From Liolophura sinensis (taxonomy: Eukaryota; Mollusca; Polyplacophora; Chitonida; Chitonidae), in assembly GCF_032854445.1 (NCBI RefSeq), contig NC_088297.1, positions 13,877,335 to 13,941,334 on the forward strand: a stretch of DNA of 64,000 nt, written 5' to 3'. Position numbers and translations under genes: made by a program. Positions 1-13,400 of this stretch are shown here, in pieces. Numbering within the stretch: the first letter of the stretch is position 1; every line of letters starts with the position of its first letter. The notes below the pieces were generated by a model that saw only the letters and a program-made list of their open reading frames with translations, did not search any database and had not been told where the DNA came from.

Positions 1-89
1 CCATAAACCGATCGACGTCGCGTCAGAGGAAAATCCCTAAGATCGGCGTTAGATACCAATCACATAAACAAACACGTGGGAAGGTCTGA

Positions 90-235
90 CCACAAGCTGC
101 GGATGGTCTTAGGTTTCCCTCAGGCTCTGCCCGGTTTCCACCCACCATAATGCTGGCCGCCGTCGTAGAAGGGACATATTCTTGAGTTACGGCGTAAAAC
201 GTCAATCAAATAAATAAATAAATAAATATAAAGAA
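90..235 (+). repeat. tRNA-derived SINE (family 1), 3' part
   Basis: This is the 3' two thirds of the commonest SINE here: the GTGGGAAGGTCTG block, the CTGCGGATGGTC block, CACCCACCATAATGCTGGCC, then CTTGAGTTACGGCGTAAAAC and an (AAAT)n tail. The tRNA-like head is missing, as expected for a truncated copy. It lies upstream of the EGF-domain gene. Confidence 0.85.
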
Positions 236-439
236 ACAACAGCAAATTATAGCTGGGTACGATATCATCCATGCCTACGTTGAATTCCATGCCGTCTTAC
301 ACCAAGTTGCCCGTTAAGTAAATCGCCCGTGTTGAAAGAAAAGAGGCCTCTGTTAAAAGATATATGAACATGTGAGTTACCATGACATTCAACTGACCGG
401 TTGATCAACCGACTGAATGAACTACCGACTTATGTAGCT

Positions 440-700
440 GCTTAAACATTCAAAAAAATAATCTGTTAATTTTAACAGAAAGTCTGTTGTCCGGCTGATA
501 CTGTTACAGTATATTCTTATTCTAATATAATACTGTGTCATATTTAACATAAATATAGCGACCTTTTAGTCTAATGGAGTCTTTTATGTCGACTTAATGA
601 AATATGTATGTTATATTTAACAGAATAATCTGTTGCAATAGACTACATTCAAGCATCACACAGACAACAGGCTTTCTGTTCAAATGACAGATTAATGTTC
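440..700. repeat. Interspersed fold-back repeat (family C)
   Basis: The left half carries AATCTGTTAATTTTAACAG and AGAAAGTCTGTTGTC. The right half carries the same words in inverted order (AACAGAATAATCTGTTGC and AACAGGCTTTCTGTTC). The segment is therefore an imperfect palindrome centred near 570. Related copies lie near 8.8, 23.7 and 53.2 kb. No coding capacity is seen, so it is probably a non-autonomous element; the class is unknown. Confidence 0.6.
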
Positions 701-1407
701 TGAGGGTAGCCCTAGATGTAATAAATTGTAATGTTAACTGACCAACATGCCCACACTATAGATAATGTTATTTTTAAGCTTGCACAATTCTACTGCTGAA
801 TTGTTTGGGCACCTACATATATCTGTCATTCAATAAAACCTGTTTTATGGCAAGCTGAATCCGTGATCAGGATGTGTGTATAAAGAAAGACAGGGGGAGA
901 TCTAATATAATAGTCTCTTCTTTTACCCGGACATGTCTTATCCCAGTTCACTTCAGCTGTTCAAGTTGGCGTGATCTCACACCTAACCCATCTTCTTTTG
1001 TCGGTATACATCTAACAGGCACGTCATTATGTACCTGTGACACCTTACCTGGGCAGCTCACCTGTATGGACGAATCTGTTTTGTCTTACGCACGGCCAGG
1101 TGACTTTATCCGCGACGCTCCCGTCCTTTCTTTTGTTTTAAAACTTCTGTCTTGTTTTTTTCTTTTCCCGCAGCCTTGTGCCATTTGACAATTCACACAT
1201 TCGTTTATTCTTGATGGCAACAACGGGTGTTGTTCATCAGGCCCATTATACATATCCTATTGTTGAGAGGAAATGGAGGATTTATACATATAATTTTTTT
1301 TTTCAAAATTTTGTAGAGACATATGATTACTTGATCGTGGGGGACTAATGTGAAATGATTATATACACTTACCCGTTTTGTTGTCTGTTTTCCGCTTTTT
1401 ACGTGAT

Positions 1408-4400
1408 ATGGAGTTACGGGAACTTTTTATCCAGTTCAGCGTCCTGCTGATTTTTTGTTCAACATCGAGTCTATCGCAAGGTAAGTACCTCTATACCCTC
1501 ATAACTTCGGATCATTATATGAAGTTTAGCTACACTTTGGACAACAGGGACTATCTGAAATGTAACCAAAATCGGCGTTTAAGTATAGCCTGTACTTACG
1601 CTTAAATATTATTTAGAATAAAATTCTGCTTTAGTTCGCCGTCGACGATACTCCGGCGGCTCATTGCGCAATTTCACGCTGGTTGCTGACCACTTGTCTT
1701 CAACCAATATGGTCTGGACAAGATATGGCTGAAAGATTGCCGATGGAGAGTTCAGCCATAATCTATCATTCAACCAATATGGTGTGAATGTATGATGAAT
1801 ATGGGGAAGTTCGCAAGGACTTGCGAAATGTCGGTTTCTCCGGGCACTCCGGTTTCCGCCACCCAGGTGACTGCCGTCGTATGTAGCGGTGGGTGAAAAA
1901 TTCATGGACATGGTGATAAGTAACAATGAAAAACAAAAAAACAACAACAAAAAAATGTAAATAAATGTAAGATTGTAGGGTCGGCACTCAGGTAAACATG
2001 TAACTTGAGCATTAAGAAACAATGCATACAAGTCTCGTGTGTGGAAGCCCGTTAAGGCCATCATCCTTCCATTGCATTATCTTTCCATCGCTCTACGACG
2101 GAACGAAGCGATGACAGTACTGACAAACGATGAAATCGTACTGCGAAACGATGACACGATGACACGAAGTTTGGTCGAGAAATGAGACAATAGTGGGCCT
2201 ATGTGATGGCCTTAAGCGGCTTCCATACACACCCGTGTTACTTAACAGAATATAACAGAAAACTACTCTGACATCTTATATCTAAGCTGAATGGATCTGC
2301 TGCCAATTCCATGTTGTGCACAGTCACATAAAAGTCATGTTTTTTTGCCACGCCTGTAATTGTAACGGTTCCATTCAACCTAACCAGGCCTGTTATTAGG
2401 TAACAAGTTTCTCTAAGTAATACCTGTCGGTAGGACACCCGGTAGATCGATCCGTCGGTTTGTGGGCCGGTTAAGTTGTTAACATTTTGTCAAAATAACA
2501 TGCCAAAAAAAAAACAAAAAAACAAATGGGTCATTCAATAAAAGGGACATTAGTGTAATACGACACAAAAACCGGCCGCATGGGTGAATTTTAGCGAGAT
2601 ATTGACAATTTGTGCGCATTTACGCTTCTATTTTTGTTATTCAAGCTCATGTTCAGAGTCATAATGCGCTTCGATGCAATATTTTTTATTGGTGTTTAAA
2701 GCTGTACAAAAAGAATATTTCGCTCATACGACGGCGGTCAGCATTGTTGTAGGAGGAAACCGGGCAGGACCCGGGGGTTATAAGCAGTTTTCCAATTACT
2801 TCAATGGTTGTGATTAGCAGCGCCAGGCGCCTTTTTAAATGACCAGTCACCATTTAATTAATTTGCCGTTAACATTTGATTGATTACTAGTATCTCTTTT
2901 ATGGCCATGGTATAACCTGTCGTGTATCCCCTCCCCTCTCCCCCGCCCCCGCCCCCCGAGCTCTGTCAGGTTTCCTTCCATTATAGTACTGGTCACCGTA
3001 GTACAAGTGAAATATTCTTGAGCCATTTCTGCACGGAATGTATCGGTGGACAGGCTTAGAATGGATAGTGACGTTCCCGTTGAGATCGTCGTAGTGGCGG
3101 TTGACCATCCTTTATACAGCAATTAACACCTTTTAATAAGTCTTCATGAATGTACCTTTCTCACAGCATGCCGTTATCGACGAACTTACGCACATTGTCA
3201 TATATGCATGCCTTGGGTTCTAAAACACGTGTTGAACACAACATCTTTTGTTGTTTTTATTCAACATAGAAGTATGTTACCCCAACACAAACATGTGTTA
3301 AAGAAATGTGAAGTACACCATCAAGTTTGTGTTACAAAAAAATAAAACACAAACTTGTGTTGAACCAATATGAGGTAATTTTGCATATCATGCGCACTAA
3401 TGTTGGTACAACAAAAATTTGTATATAACATCCAACACACCTTGTGTTCAATTCTTTCAACACAAAGCCTTATGACTAGATGTACGAATGCTTGGGGTTA
3501 CTTAACATTTTTTCATTGATATCACGACGAAAAGTCATTAGGTGCGTGTACGTATAATGTACTAACACCGGCCAACCAGTCCTGCTTCTTTGTTCTAACC
3601 TCTCAGTGCTGAGAACCAAGCAAAGTAGCAACAAGTGTCACTTTCATTTTTATTTGACCCGGCTTGATCCCGGGTCTCCCGACTTTGAGGCGGATGCTCT
3701 AATCAATAGGCCACCGAAGCGGTCACAAGACTTTATGTTAATTCAAAACAAGAAAGAGTTGTTCAAATATGCCATAAAATTTTGTTGGAAAGAACACAAG
3801 ACTGTGATCATGTTTGTGTGCGTGTGTGCGTGTGCGCGTACGTGCGTGCGTGCGTGTGTGTGTGTTAAGGTTTGTTCCATGTACGAGAGACACTGCATAT
3901 TGGTGGTCATTTATACAGTTGATATTGACAAGAATTCGTATGAAATTATGCAGCAATTGCACCAGCAATTCGTATGAAATTATGCAGCGTTTGTACCAAC
4001 AATTCGTATGGAATTATGTAGCAATTGCACCAGCAATTCGTATGAAATTATGCAGCGATTGCACCAGCAATTCGTATGAAATTATGCAGCGATTGTACCA
4101 ACAATTCGTATGAAATTATGCAGCAATTGCACCAGCAATTCGTATGAAATTATGCAGCGATTGCACCAGCAATTCGTATGAAATTATGAAGCGTTTGTAC
4201 CAGCAATTCGTATGAAATGATGCAGCAATTGTACCAGCAATTTGTATGAAATGATGCAGCAATTGTACCAGCAATTCGTATGAAATTATGCAGCGTTTGT
4301 ACCAACAATTCGTATAAAATTATGCAGCGATTGCACCAGCAATTCGTATGGAATTATGCAGCAATTGCACCAGAAATTCGTATGAAATTATGCATGTAAC

Positions 4401-7400
4401 AGTTGTTGCGTCGTGGGCAGTGATGTTTGTCGATTGAATATAGGTGTGTTCGTGTTAAATGTTTGATAAGGAACGGGCGTGATATTATACAGGTAACGCT
4501 GGAACATTATACACACATTAATGGCGTAGATAGCTGGAGAGCGGGACTTTCAAAAGGGCGGTGCCCTTTCAAAGATGGAGGGACCAACCATATGTTCCGA
4601 TCAAGACATGTTTTCTGCATGGCAATGAATCCAATAAACAATTGTCTCCTGAAGCTACACCTGCATGCACGTGAGCATGTTTTTGTTTACGTACATGTAA
4701 CCCTCGACTGATTATGGAATTGTCTCTCCCCCTTACCCCATCACCGGCCCACCACGATTCATTTTTATTCTGAAAAATGACCTCTGCTTTTGGAAAATGA
4801 GCTATGATTGTGGACAAGTATAAAATGGATATCGATAAGAATGAATGTGAAAGTATATACCTGATGCTCCTGCCGTCTTCTTCTCCGGTTGTGCGTGGCA
4901 AAGGCTGCAGCAACCTGCTGCTGGTCGTGGGTTTCTCTAGGTTACCTACATGTGCTAGGATAATGCTGACCGCCATCGTATAAGAGAAATAGTCTTGAGT
5001 ACACCGTAAAACCCCAATCAAATAAACAAGTAATTATTCACGTAACGAGTTTTGCACTATTTATTATCTCGTATACAGTGACCTCTGCCTGTGGAATATG
5101 GGGTATGCCCTGCCCCGTGGGACCGTGCGCTGGGTTCACCTGTGGGCAAAATGCCAGGTGTTCCGCCAATCAGCGGTGTGAGTGTTTATCTGGATACGAG
5201 AAACCATGTACAGACCGAGCAACGGCCGTTATCGACTGCACAGGTAAGGTGTTGTCCGTAAAAATTAAGCCAAAATTATTCACACCTCACTTGTTATTTG
5301 CGCTAGTAGCTGTTTCTTGTGTGGTTGATTACGACTATTGTCGGATTGTCTATGTCAAAAGATTTCACCGTTTGCAGTTGATTATGTTTTAGAATCAACC
5401 GTGAGATGGTTTACAGGGCCTAGTGATTTGTGTACCTATTGTTCGGCCTTTTGTACAAAGATAAAGTAACCCGGCAGTAAACATACTCGGTCAAAGAAGT
5501 TATTCTGCACTAAAGTTTGCGGAATTCTAAAGACGTTTGAATGAACAAGATTATACAGGCACACCCTACATTAATATTTGTTATAGGCGACCTCGGAAAG
5601 AGCATTTACGGAATATTACGCGTTGCATTAAGCAAACGGACCACGTGACACTTTAGCACGCGGTGAGTATTTAAAGACTTTGCATGCTATGATGTGCCAG
5701 TATTGTGTGTCATTGAACAGGCACTCTTAAGCCTCTGCAAACGTTCATCCATTCAGTCTTAAAGGCATTACGACGTCATGCTAAGACTGACGTTAAACGA
5801 ACGTAATCCCGCGGTTAGAATTCTGCAGGATTAACTCAAAACGAGGTCGCGAGTCGGATGCATTTTCACAGAAACACCACTTAGCAGCTCTGGTCCAACG
5901 CCAGAGAATTTTTTAGGATGTAGGGGGATCGTCCGCGCTCTAGTCCACGGGTAAGGAATCTGTGGATTAGTTTGACACGCCTTAGAAACAGCCAGTTGAA
6001 ACCGCTCGAACCATTCCAGACCACCGTCGCATAAACCCACAAACCGTAAGAAATCGTCTGCAGGATATTGGGTTGCACACACGTCGTCCTGCGATATGTC
6101 AGTGACGCCACAGCATCGTCTAGCAGTGGTGCAGACACCGCGTCAGACGCCCTGCACACTGGTGACGAAATGTACTGTTTACGGACGAACCATGTTTCCA
6201 CCTTTCTCACTAAGTACGGCGTCAACTCGTGTATCGTTGTCGAGGTGACGCCTGTTGTCGAGAAGAAACCGTTTTGGCGGAGGATCAGTGATGGTGTGGG
6301 GGTGTTTCACATTTCATCACTATACCCCTGTTGTTGTTGTTGTTGTTGACGGTAACTTGAGTTCTGGAGGTTACCGAGGCCAGACCGACAGCCCGTTGCC
6401 GTCCCTCTCCTGCAGCTTCAAGGCTCCGGAATCACATTTCAGCAAGACAAGGTTCGTCCCCCTACTGCTCGAGTTACATTTATGGATGCAAACAACTTTC
6501 ATGTGGACGTTTGGTCTGCAAATTCGCCTAGTTTAGTACCTATTGAGCGCGTTAGAAACGAAATGAACCGACATTGGAGACGGCAGCGACGCCAGCCCCG
6601 AAACGTTGGCGCAGTGGTGAGAAACCTGACCAGGATCTGGGTGGAGATTCCGCAAGCATTCCTTGCTAATCGATCGATCAGACGGAGATGCACGGAAACC
6701 ATCTACGTACGTGGTGCACACACCCGCTTCTGAGTTTGCCAACCTTTATATTTGAAAGTATGATTCCAGAACAGCGAAGCGAAAGAGAACATGTTAAACC
6801 GCAAACATACATGTACATACATACAGGCAAAAGAGAACAACCCGCATTGTGGGAGTGATGTCTACATATCCAGAGCGACATGCGTGTTGGAACATACTGG
6901 TCACGACACCTGTATATTGGACAATACCCTAAGAGCTTTCGTGTCTTCGCAGACCTGACTGATAATGTCAGCTGCAAACGTAGTTAGGTGAATTCAATGG
7001 AACTTTAATACTGAAAAACAAAATGAATAAATTAGCCTAAATTACATAATACTATTGCATTTGAGAAAGCTAACTGCGCTTATAGGAAGTCATGGTAATT
7101 ACTATGTAATTACTGTTTCACGACGTTTGTATTTAATTGGAAATTCACATGTCATATTGTAGTGGTAATTTAAAGCGGCATAAGGAATTTGAATTCCAAT
7201 CGAATTTAAAAATACACTAAATAAATATACATATAGGTCTACACCAAACAGCTTCGGCAAACTCCGTCGAAGAATATGCTTATCCTAAAGAAACTGAAAA
7301 ACATCTATGCCATTTAAGATCTGTCCACATTTCTGCGAGTTACAATGATTGATGTCATGTTTATCAAACGTGTTGCCGAGAGAATAGTTGCCGCGCGTTG

Positions 7401-10400
7401 TAGTGACATAGCTTACGTACAGCATACTTCAACAGGCGAAGTACTTTTTCTCGTAGTTTTTTGCCTAAAAGTCCAATGTCTCGTTAATGTACGTGTAACC
7501 CAAAAGCAACATACTTATATCTGGCCGTATTGTTAAAGGCAGAAAAGGTGTTGTACGACATTGTGATTGACATAGTTCATTAGTTTACTCCCTTTATTCC
7601 CATTCTTTCTTTACATGAACACGGCTGCCGTCGTATAAGTGAACTATTCTTGAGAACTACGTTTACCACCAATCAATCAATCAACCAATCAATCTGACGA
7701 ACACAAAAATGTCGTCTGCTTTGTGGTAATGTATGTATGTATGTACATGTATGCTAATGTTATATTAACGACTTTGTGTCAATCAAACACTCTCTTTTTC
7801 AGACATTGACGAGTGTCAGAGCGGTACACACCGATGCCCCAGCGCTCAATCTAGATGTGTAAACCATCCTGGGGGCTACAGTTGTATGCCCTTTTGTAAG
7901 ACTGGTTACGCAAACGTGGGCACAGGTGTCACGGGGGCACCTATCGTCTGCAGAGGTGGGTAGGTGCAAACATGCTTCCCCCACCCACCATCCACCCCCA
8001 CCCCCCCTCGTTCCCCCTGTCCCCTATTTCATATGACAGGCATCCAATAAGTTGCTGAAAATTATTAATTGTCCTTCCAACTTCCAATTTATCTTCCCCA
8101 TTCTTACCTTATTAATATTTTTTTTAATCTATTTTATCCCAGACTTGTAGTATTTGTTTACTTATTTGATTTTTACGCCGTACTCAAGAATATTTCACTT
8201 GTATGACAACGGACAGCATTATGGTGGGATTTAATCGGGCAGAATCCAAGGGAAACACACAACCATCCGCAAGTTGATGCCAGACCTTCCCACGTACGGC
8301 CGGAGAGGAAGCCAGCATGAGCTGGACACGAAGTTACAGCGACAGCATAGGTGAGAGGCTCCTTGGTCATTATGGCGCGATGGCGCGCTAACCACCTCGG
8401 CATTTGATTTCCAGTTAAACTTCTATTTAACCCGTCCCCTGTTAACGTCAGATTTAACGTCATTTCATGTCATAGTGGATATGGTCCAATGTATTGGGGT
8501 ATGATATTTGTTTAGTTTGACCATGTTTGACCCACGAGTTTTAATCATCGAAGCAATCACCAACTCCATTTTTTTTTGGCAGATATTGACGAGTGCCGCG
8601 GCCGACACCATTGTCACACTCAGGCAAGGTGTGTTAACACTGACGGAAGCTACACCTGTGAGTGTCTGGAAGGCTACGAGGGGGACGGGCAGAACTGCGC
8701 CATTTCCAGAATTGTGGATGGTACGTCAAACTTCCACTTGTATTAATTGTGTAATGTGCGTCTTTAATTATGTTATATTTAATTATATTAATATCTATCA
8801 CAAAGTCTCTCTCGGTGATGATATGATGTGTTCTGTTATTATAAAATTATACCGTGTCATATGTAACCTTTATGTTGAAATAATGGACATATGTGTGGAA
8901 TAATGAACAGAATAATCTACTGCAACAACAGAATACGCTCTAGTAAACTTTCTGGTAAAATGATCACATTGTTCTTGTTTCTTTTTTGTTTTTGTTTTTT
9001 GTTTTTGCTTTTTGTTTTTGTTTGTTTTTTTTTTTGAGAGCACACCGTAAGCAGTAAAAGTTGTTAGTGATGTTAACTCTTATATCAGATATCTTTGGGA
9101 TTATTTCTGTGGTGTAAGGTATGCGTCACCAAGTGAAAACTAAAAGTTATGTTAAGCTAAAGGTAAGCTAAAGGTACTAAATGTTTGGTAAAAGCAGAAA
9201 CATTCGTCAATTGGTTGAAAAGTTTGGTCATTGGATAAAAACCTTTTTCCCTAGGATAAAATAAATATTGGCGATTTTTGCTATTAATTGGCGATTAAGC
9301 TCAAAAACACTCAACTCAAAGCTGTAAGCTGCAATCTTGGCGATACTCATATTGCGGAGTGATTTTTTTTAGCTATTTGTTGATTCCTGTCTTAAAGAAG
9401 ATATGTTTGAAAGATACTATCGTTTATTATGACGATCTGGAAAACGGACCTAATTTTGAGCGTTTTCATGACAGTAAGCGGTCGACGAAGCTGGTGTAAC
9501 CCTTTACGCAATCCGTTGTTCGTTCACAGATATGGTTTACATTTTTGTTCGTATCATGCCTGAAAATTCTTCAGTAATGACGTCATCGTGACATCTGTGG
9601 ATTACGTCTGACACACCGATTCCCTCCGCCCGTAAAACTGATCTCATTCGTAAAAGTTCAGAAATCTTGCGTCAGATAAATATATAAACAAATAAGTTAA
9701 TCTAATCTTTTCATTTTTTCAAACCCCACAAGATGTAGACGAGTGCCAGGAGAAAGGGTTATGCCACCCTGATGCTATGTGTGTCAACACCAAGGGTAGC
9801 TATCTATGTTGGTGCAGACGAGGGTACACCGGAAATGGAGTCGACACGTGTGATGGTTCGTTTTCCTGTGTGGAAATAGATGTATTTCTTAACTTCACTC
9901 ATGGACTGAGATTCTTTTAGAAGTAATGGATTGTACAACATATTTCTTTTAATTAGCAAAGCAAAAATGTTTAAAATAAAGATCAACGGGAATGGAAAAC
10001 ACAAGACTCACAGGCAATGCCGCAGAGTGGAAAATTGATTTATTGAGACTGATTATACGTGTATGTCATTTAAAATATATTATACTTTAGGCCACCCACA
10101 AGACAAATGTTGCCAAGATCTTTAGCTCAAAATCCATGTGCAGAACGTCGGCTTGAGCATTTGCTACTTGACATGTACTTTTGAGGGGAAGAAAAAAAAA
10201 CACAAACATTGTGGCAATTATCTGCTTTTTTTCACAGTTTTCATACAATGTACCGCGCGCGTGATGAAGCAACCGGAAATGTTTTTCAGTACTTGTACCA
10301 GCAGTATAGCTCGTTAAATTTATTTTAGGACAGTGGAGTTCAGAGAAAAACATGTGGGTGTGACCCACAGGGTTAATACTACCAGCATTACATCTGAGTT

Positions 10401-13400
10401 TCTGTCAGTTCCCTGAATGCTGTCAAAAACAAAGCCCGTAACTATTTATTGAGCAGGTGAACTAGTTACATTTACCTGATTTTTTCTTGTCTTTCAGTAC
10501 CTATTTTAGTTCTACTAAGGTATGAGATCCATTAAGGTCCTGTCATCATACTATCGTGCTATCGTCAGGCGATGGCCTTAACCGGCTTCCATACTAAGGC
10601 ACGTTTTTTTTTGTTTTTTTTTTTCACAATGGTTAACAGACCTTGACGAATGTCAGGTGGGAGATCGCTGTCACCGCAATGCCGAATGCACGAACACAGT
10701 TGGAAGCTTCCAGTGTGCATGTGCAGCTGGTTATTTAGGAGACGGAGTGGCAAATTGCAATGGTACGGTTGTTCAAGCTTATAATTTCCTCTCCACATGT
10801 GCTCCACCATAAACTGAACTCTGTGTGAAATGACTTACTTCCTTGGGGTTTAAAGGGTTTTTGACGTGTTATTCTGAAATTATAGTTGTAAAGGTTCAGT
10901 ATTTAAATTAACAATACAAAAATTAATAAAAATAATTTATACAGTTATGTGTCATTTTGGTAGCATACTGTATTTGCTATATTGTTATGCAAATTGCGGT
11001 TTATGCTTACTAAGAGCTTTCTGACATTGCGCTCCAATCTCCTCTCCCTCCATTCTCAACTGTCCTCATTCTAATTTTAGTTGTACGTTTATATGTATGT
11101 ATACTTAGGATTTTCGTCGCACTCCAATATGTCATTCACATGAGGAAGTAGAGTCATTAGGGGTGTGTATATATTGTGTCTTCTTGTGGTGGGTGTGTGT
11201 GTGTGGGGGGGGGGGGGGGAGTCCATGTCGCCAAAGTGGGGCCGCCAATGAAGTATCACGCCGAAGACACTAGCTGAAACACTCCACCCAGTCACATTAT
11301 ACTGACACCGAGCCAACCAGCTCTGTTTCCTTGCTCTAACCTTTCAGTGCTAAGCAATAAGGCATAGGCGGCAACACGTACCATTTTTAAAGTCTTTGGT
11401 ATGACCCGTCCCGGTTTGATCCTGGGGTCTCCCGACTTGGAATTTTAAGCTACTTTAAACTTTGGTCAGGCTTAATCTTAATTGTGTTATTATTCCTGAT
11501 CTAGACTTGCACATAAACAATAATTTCGATTTTGTCCTGAAGAACTGACATTGAAGTGAACGTTCCTAGAGTAAATCACAAGTTTAGTGCACTAAAGTAT
11601 TTTGTAGTTAAGACTATAGTTTGGTCTATAGCTGTTGGGATGTTTGGTAAGAGGTGATGAAACATTATTTTTAAACAATTTTAAACCTTAAATAATGGAT
11701 GGTAACACTTACAGATGTGTACTTCCATTACACTTACAGAGGAGCATCAGATATTCTCCAGTGTGAAGAAAAACCAAACAACTTTCGCCTGATTTCAGTG
11801 GGAAATGAATCCTGATTTATGGGTTAACAACATGTCTGATAATTTATCGCTGAATAATCACTTTTGTATGATAAAAGTGAAGAAAGAATTTGAGAACTTG
11901 AAATTTTCTTCGAAATGTTACTAACTACCTTTAATAATAGAAAGGTCTGAAATGAATAAAAAGGTGTCTAGCAATAATGAAATAATTTTCAAAGCTCAAA
12001 TCATTTCTTCATTTTTATTGCCATTTTCTAAATTAAAAATTTAATTAGTAGTAGCGTCAGGTTGTTTTCCTGGAGTTCTCTTTCTTTTCTTAAGTTACCA
12101 GTGGCTGTGATCTTTTCAATTTCTGTCACGTGAACGCCACGTGCTTAAATGACACCAGTGGGAACTCAAACTGTCAGTGCGCGGAGGGGTACACTGGTGA
12201 TGGTGTACACGAGTGCTCAGGTAAGGTTTCTGGCCTCGGTAACATGGTAAAGATAGTGCTTGCCAAAGTAAATTCTCGGTATGTTATAGTAAAACAAATT
12301 TCAACTAAAATAACGGAAAAACATACCAAGTTGAATGAAATTTAGACTTAAGTCTAAGATCGCTTTGTGATCGCGGGGCCTGAACCATTTCTGTTGTATG
12401 CCACGATATGGCTGAAAACTTGCATGCCAATGTGGCGTTAAACCATAATCATTCATTCATTTCTGTTGTTTATTATAAAAACACTGAAAATCCGGAGACT
12501 GAAACGCAATATCATTCCATTTCACGTAGCCCATTCTAATAAGACATTTAAGATGAGCTCCTGATTAATGACGTCACGTGTTTGCGTCCACCTCGTTACT
12601 GGCTAGTGGCTGCTGCAGTACTTCTGGAGGTTTTTCAGTTACCCGGAGTAGTGCGGTAAAATCTTTCACGCTCTGTGAGGTTTCCCACAAAAATAAATAT
12701 CCTCTCCATGGCCGACATTGATTTGGAGGAGGCTTACATGATGGTGAAATATGTTGTCAATTTGATTTAATTTTTTTAAGCGGAATCTAATATTTTCCAT
12801 ACCCAGGGCGATCATATTGTTTTATCATCCTCGAAAATTACTATGAAGTGTTAATTTATTATGCAATCAACACATATTCACGCAGATATCGACGAGTGCG
12901 AGGTTCTAGGGGATTCCGCATGCGGACAAGAGAGCACATGCACCAACAGCAATGGGTCGTTTAACTGCACGTGCGTGGGAGATTCATGCTCTGGTAATTA
13001 ACGCTCCATAACCAGTGTTAATTTTAATAATTATTAGTACACTGCAAATTTTTACGACGCATGACATGTATATCATTTATAAAAACACTCTCATTAGTAT
13101 GCCAACGCCTTGTCGTTTTGATTTGAACACAGACGTCTTATCCATAAACACGTTACATGTATATATTGGGATTATACACGCATACGCTTTCATTAAAACA
13201 TAGAATGGTATCATTTTCATAACATTGACGTTTTTAGTAAATCATTTCCAATATTTTCTCCTTAACATTGACGTTTTATAGAAAACATGTGATGTGTCCA
13301 CTAGGGTGGTCAAATAGTCGTGTTTATTTAACATGTATATGCCTATTGCGCCCTCCGTGGCTCAGATGGTTTACGCGCTAGCCCAGCGTAATGACCCTGG

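Noticed and set aside
874..1188. 104-codon plus-strand ORF upstream of the EGF-domain gene
   Set aside because: No recognisable protein, a poly-pyrimidine run inside it, and no consistent splice into exon 1. Probably chance.
3930..4397. Regular direct repeats resembling a CRISPR array
   Set aside because: The repeats are contiguous, with no unique spacers, and the genome is eukaryotic. The same applies to the 36-, 42-, 44- and 52-bp arrays.
12102..12220. EGF exon 7 starting after the CCAG at 12098-12101
   Set aside because: That acceptor gives the wrong frame. The one at 12093-12094 (CTTAAG) gives [11 protein letters not shown] in phase 1, matching exon 2.
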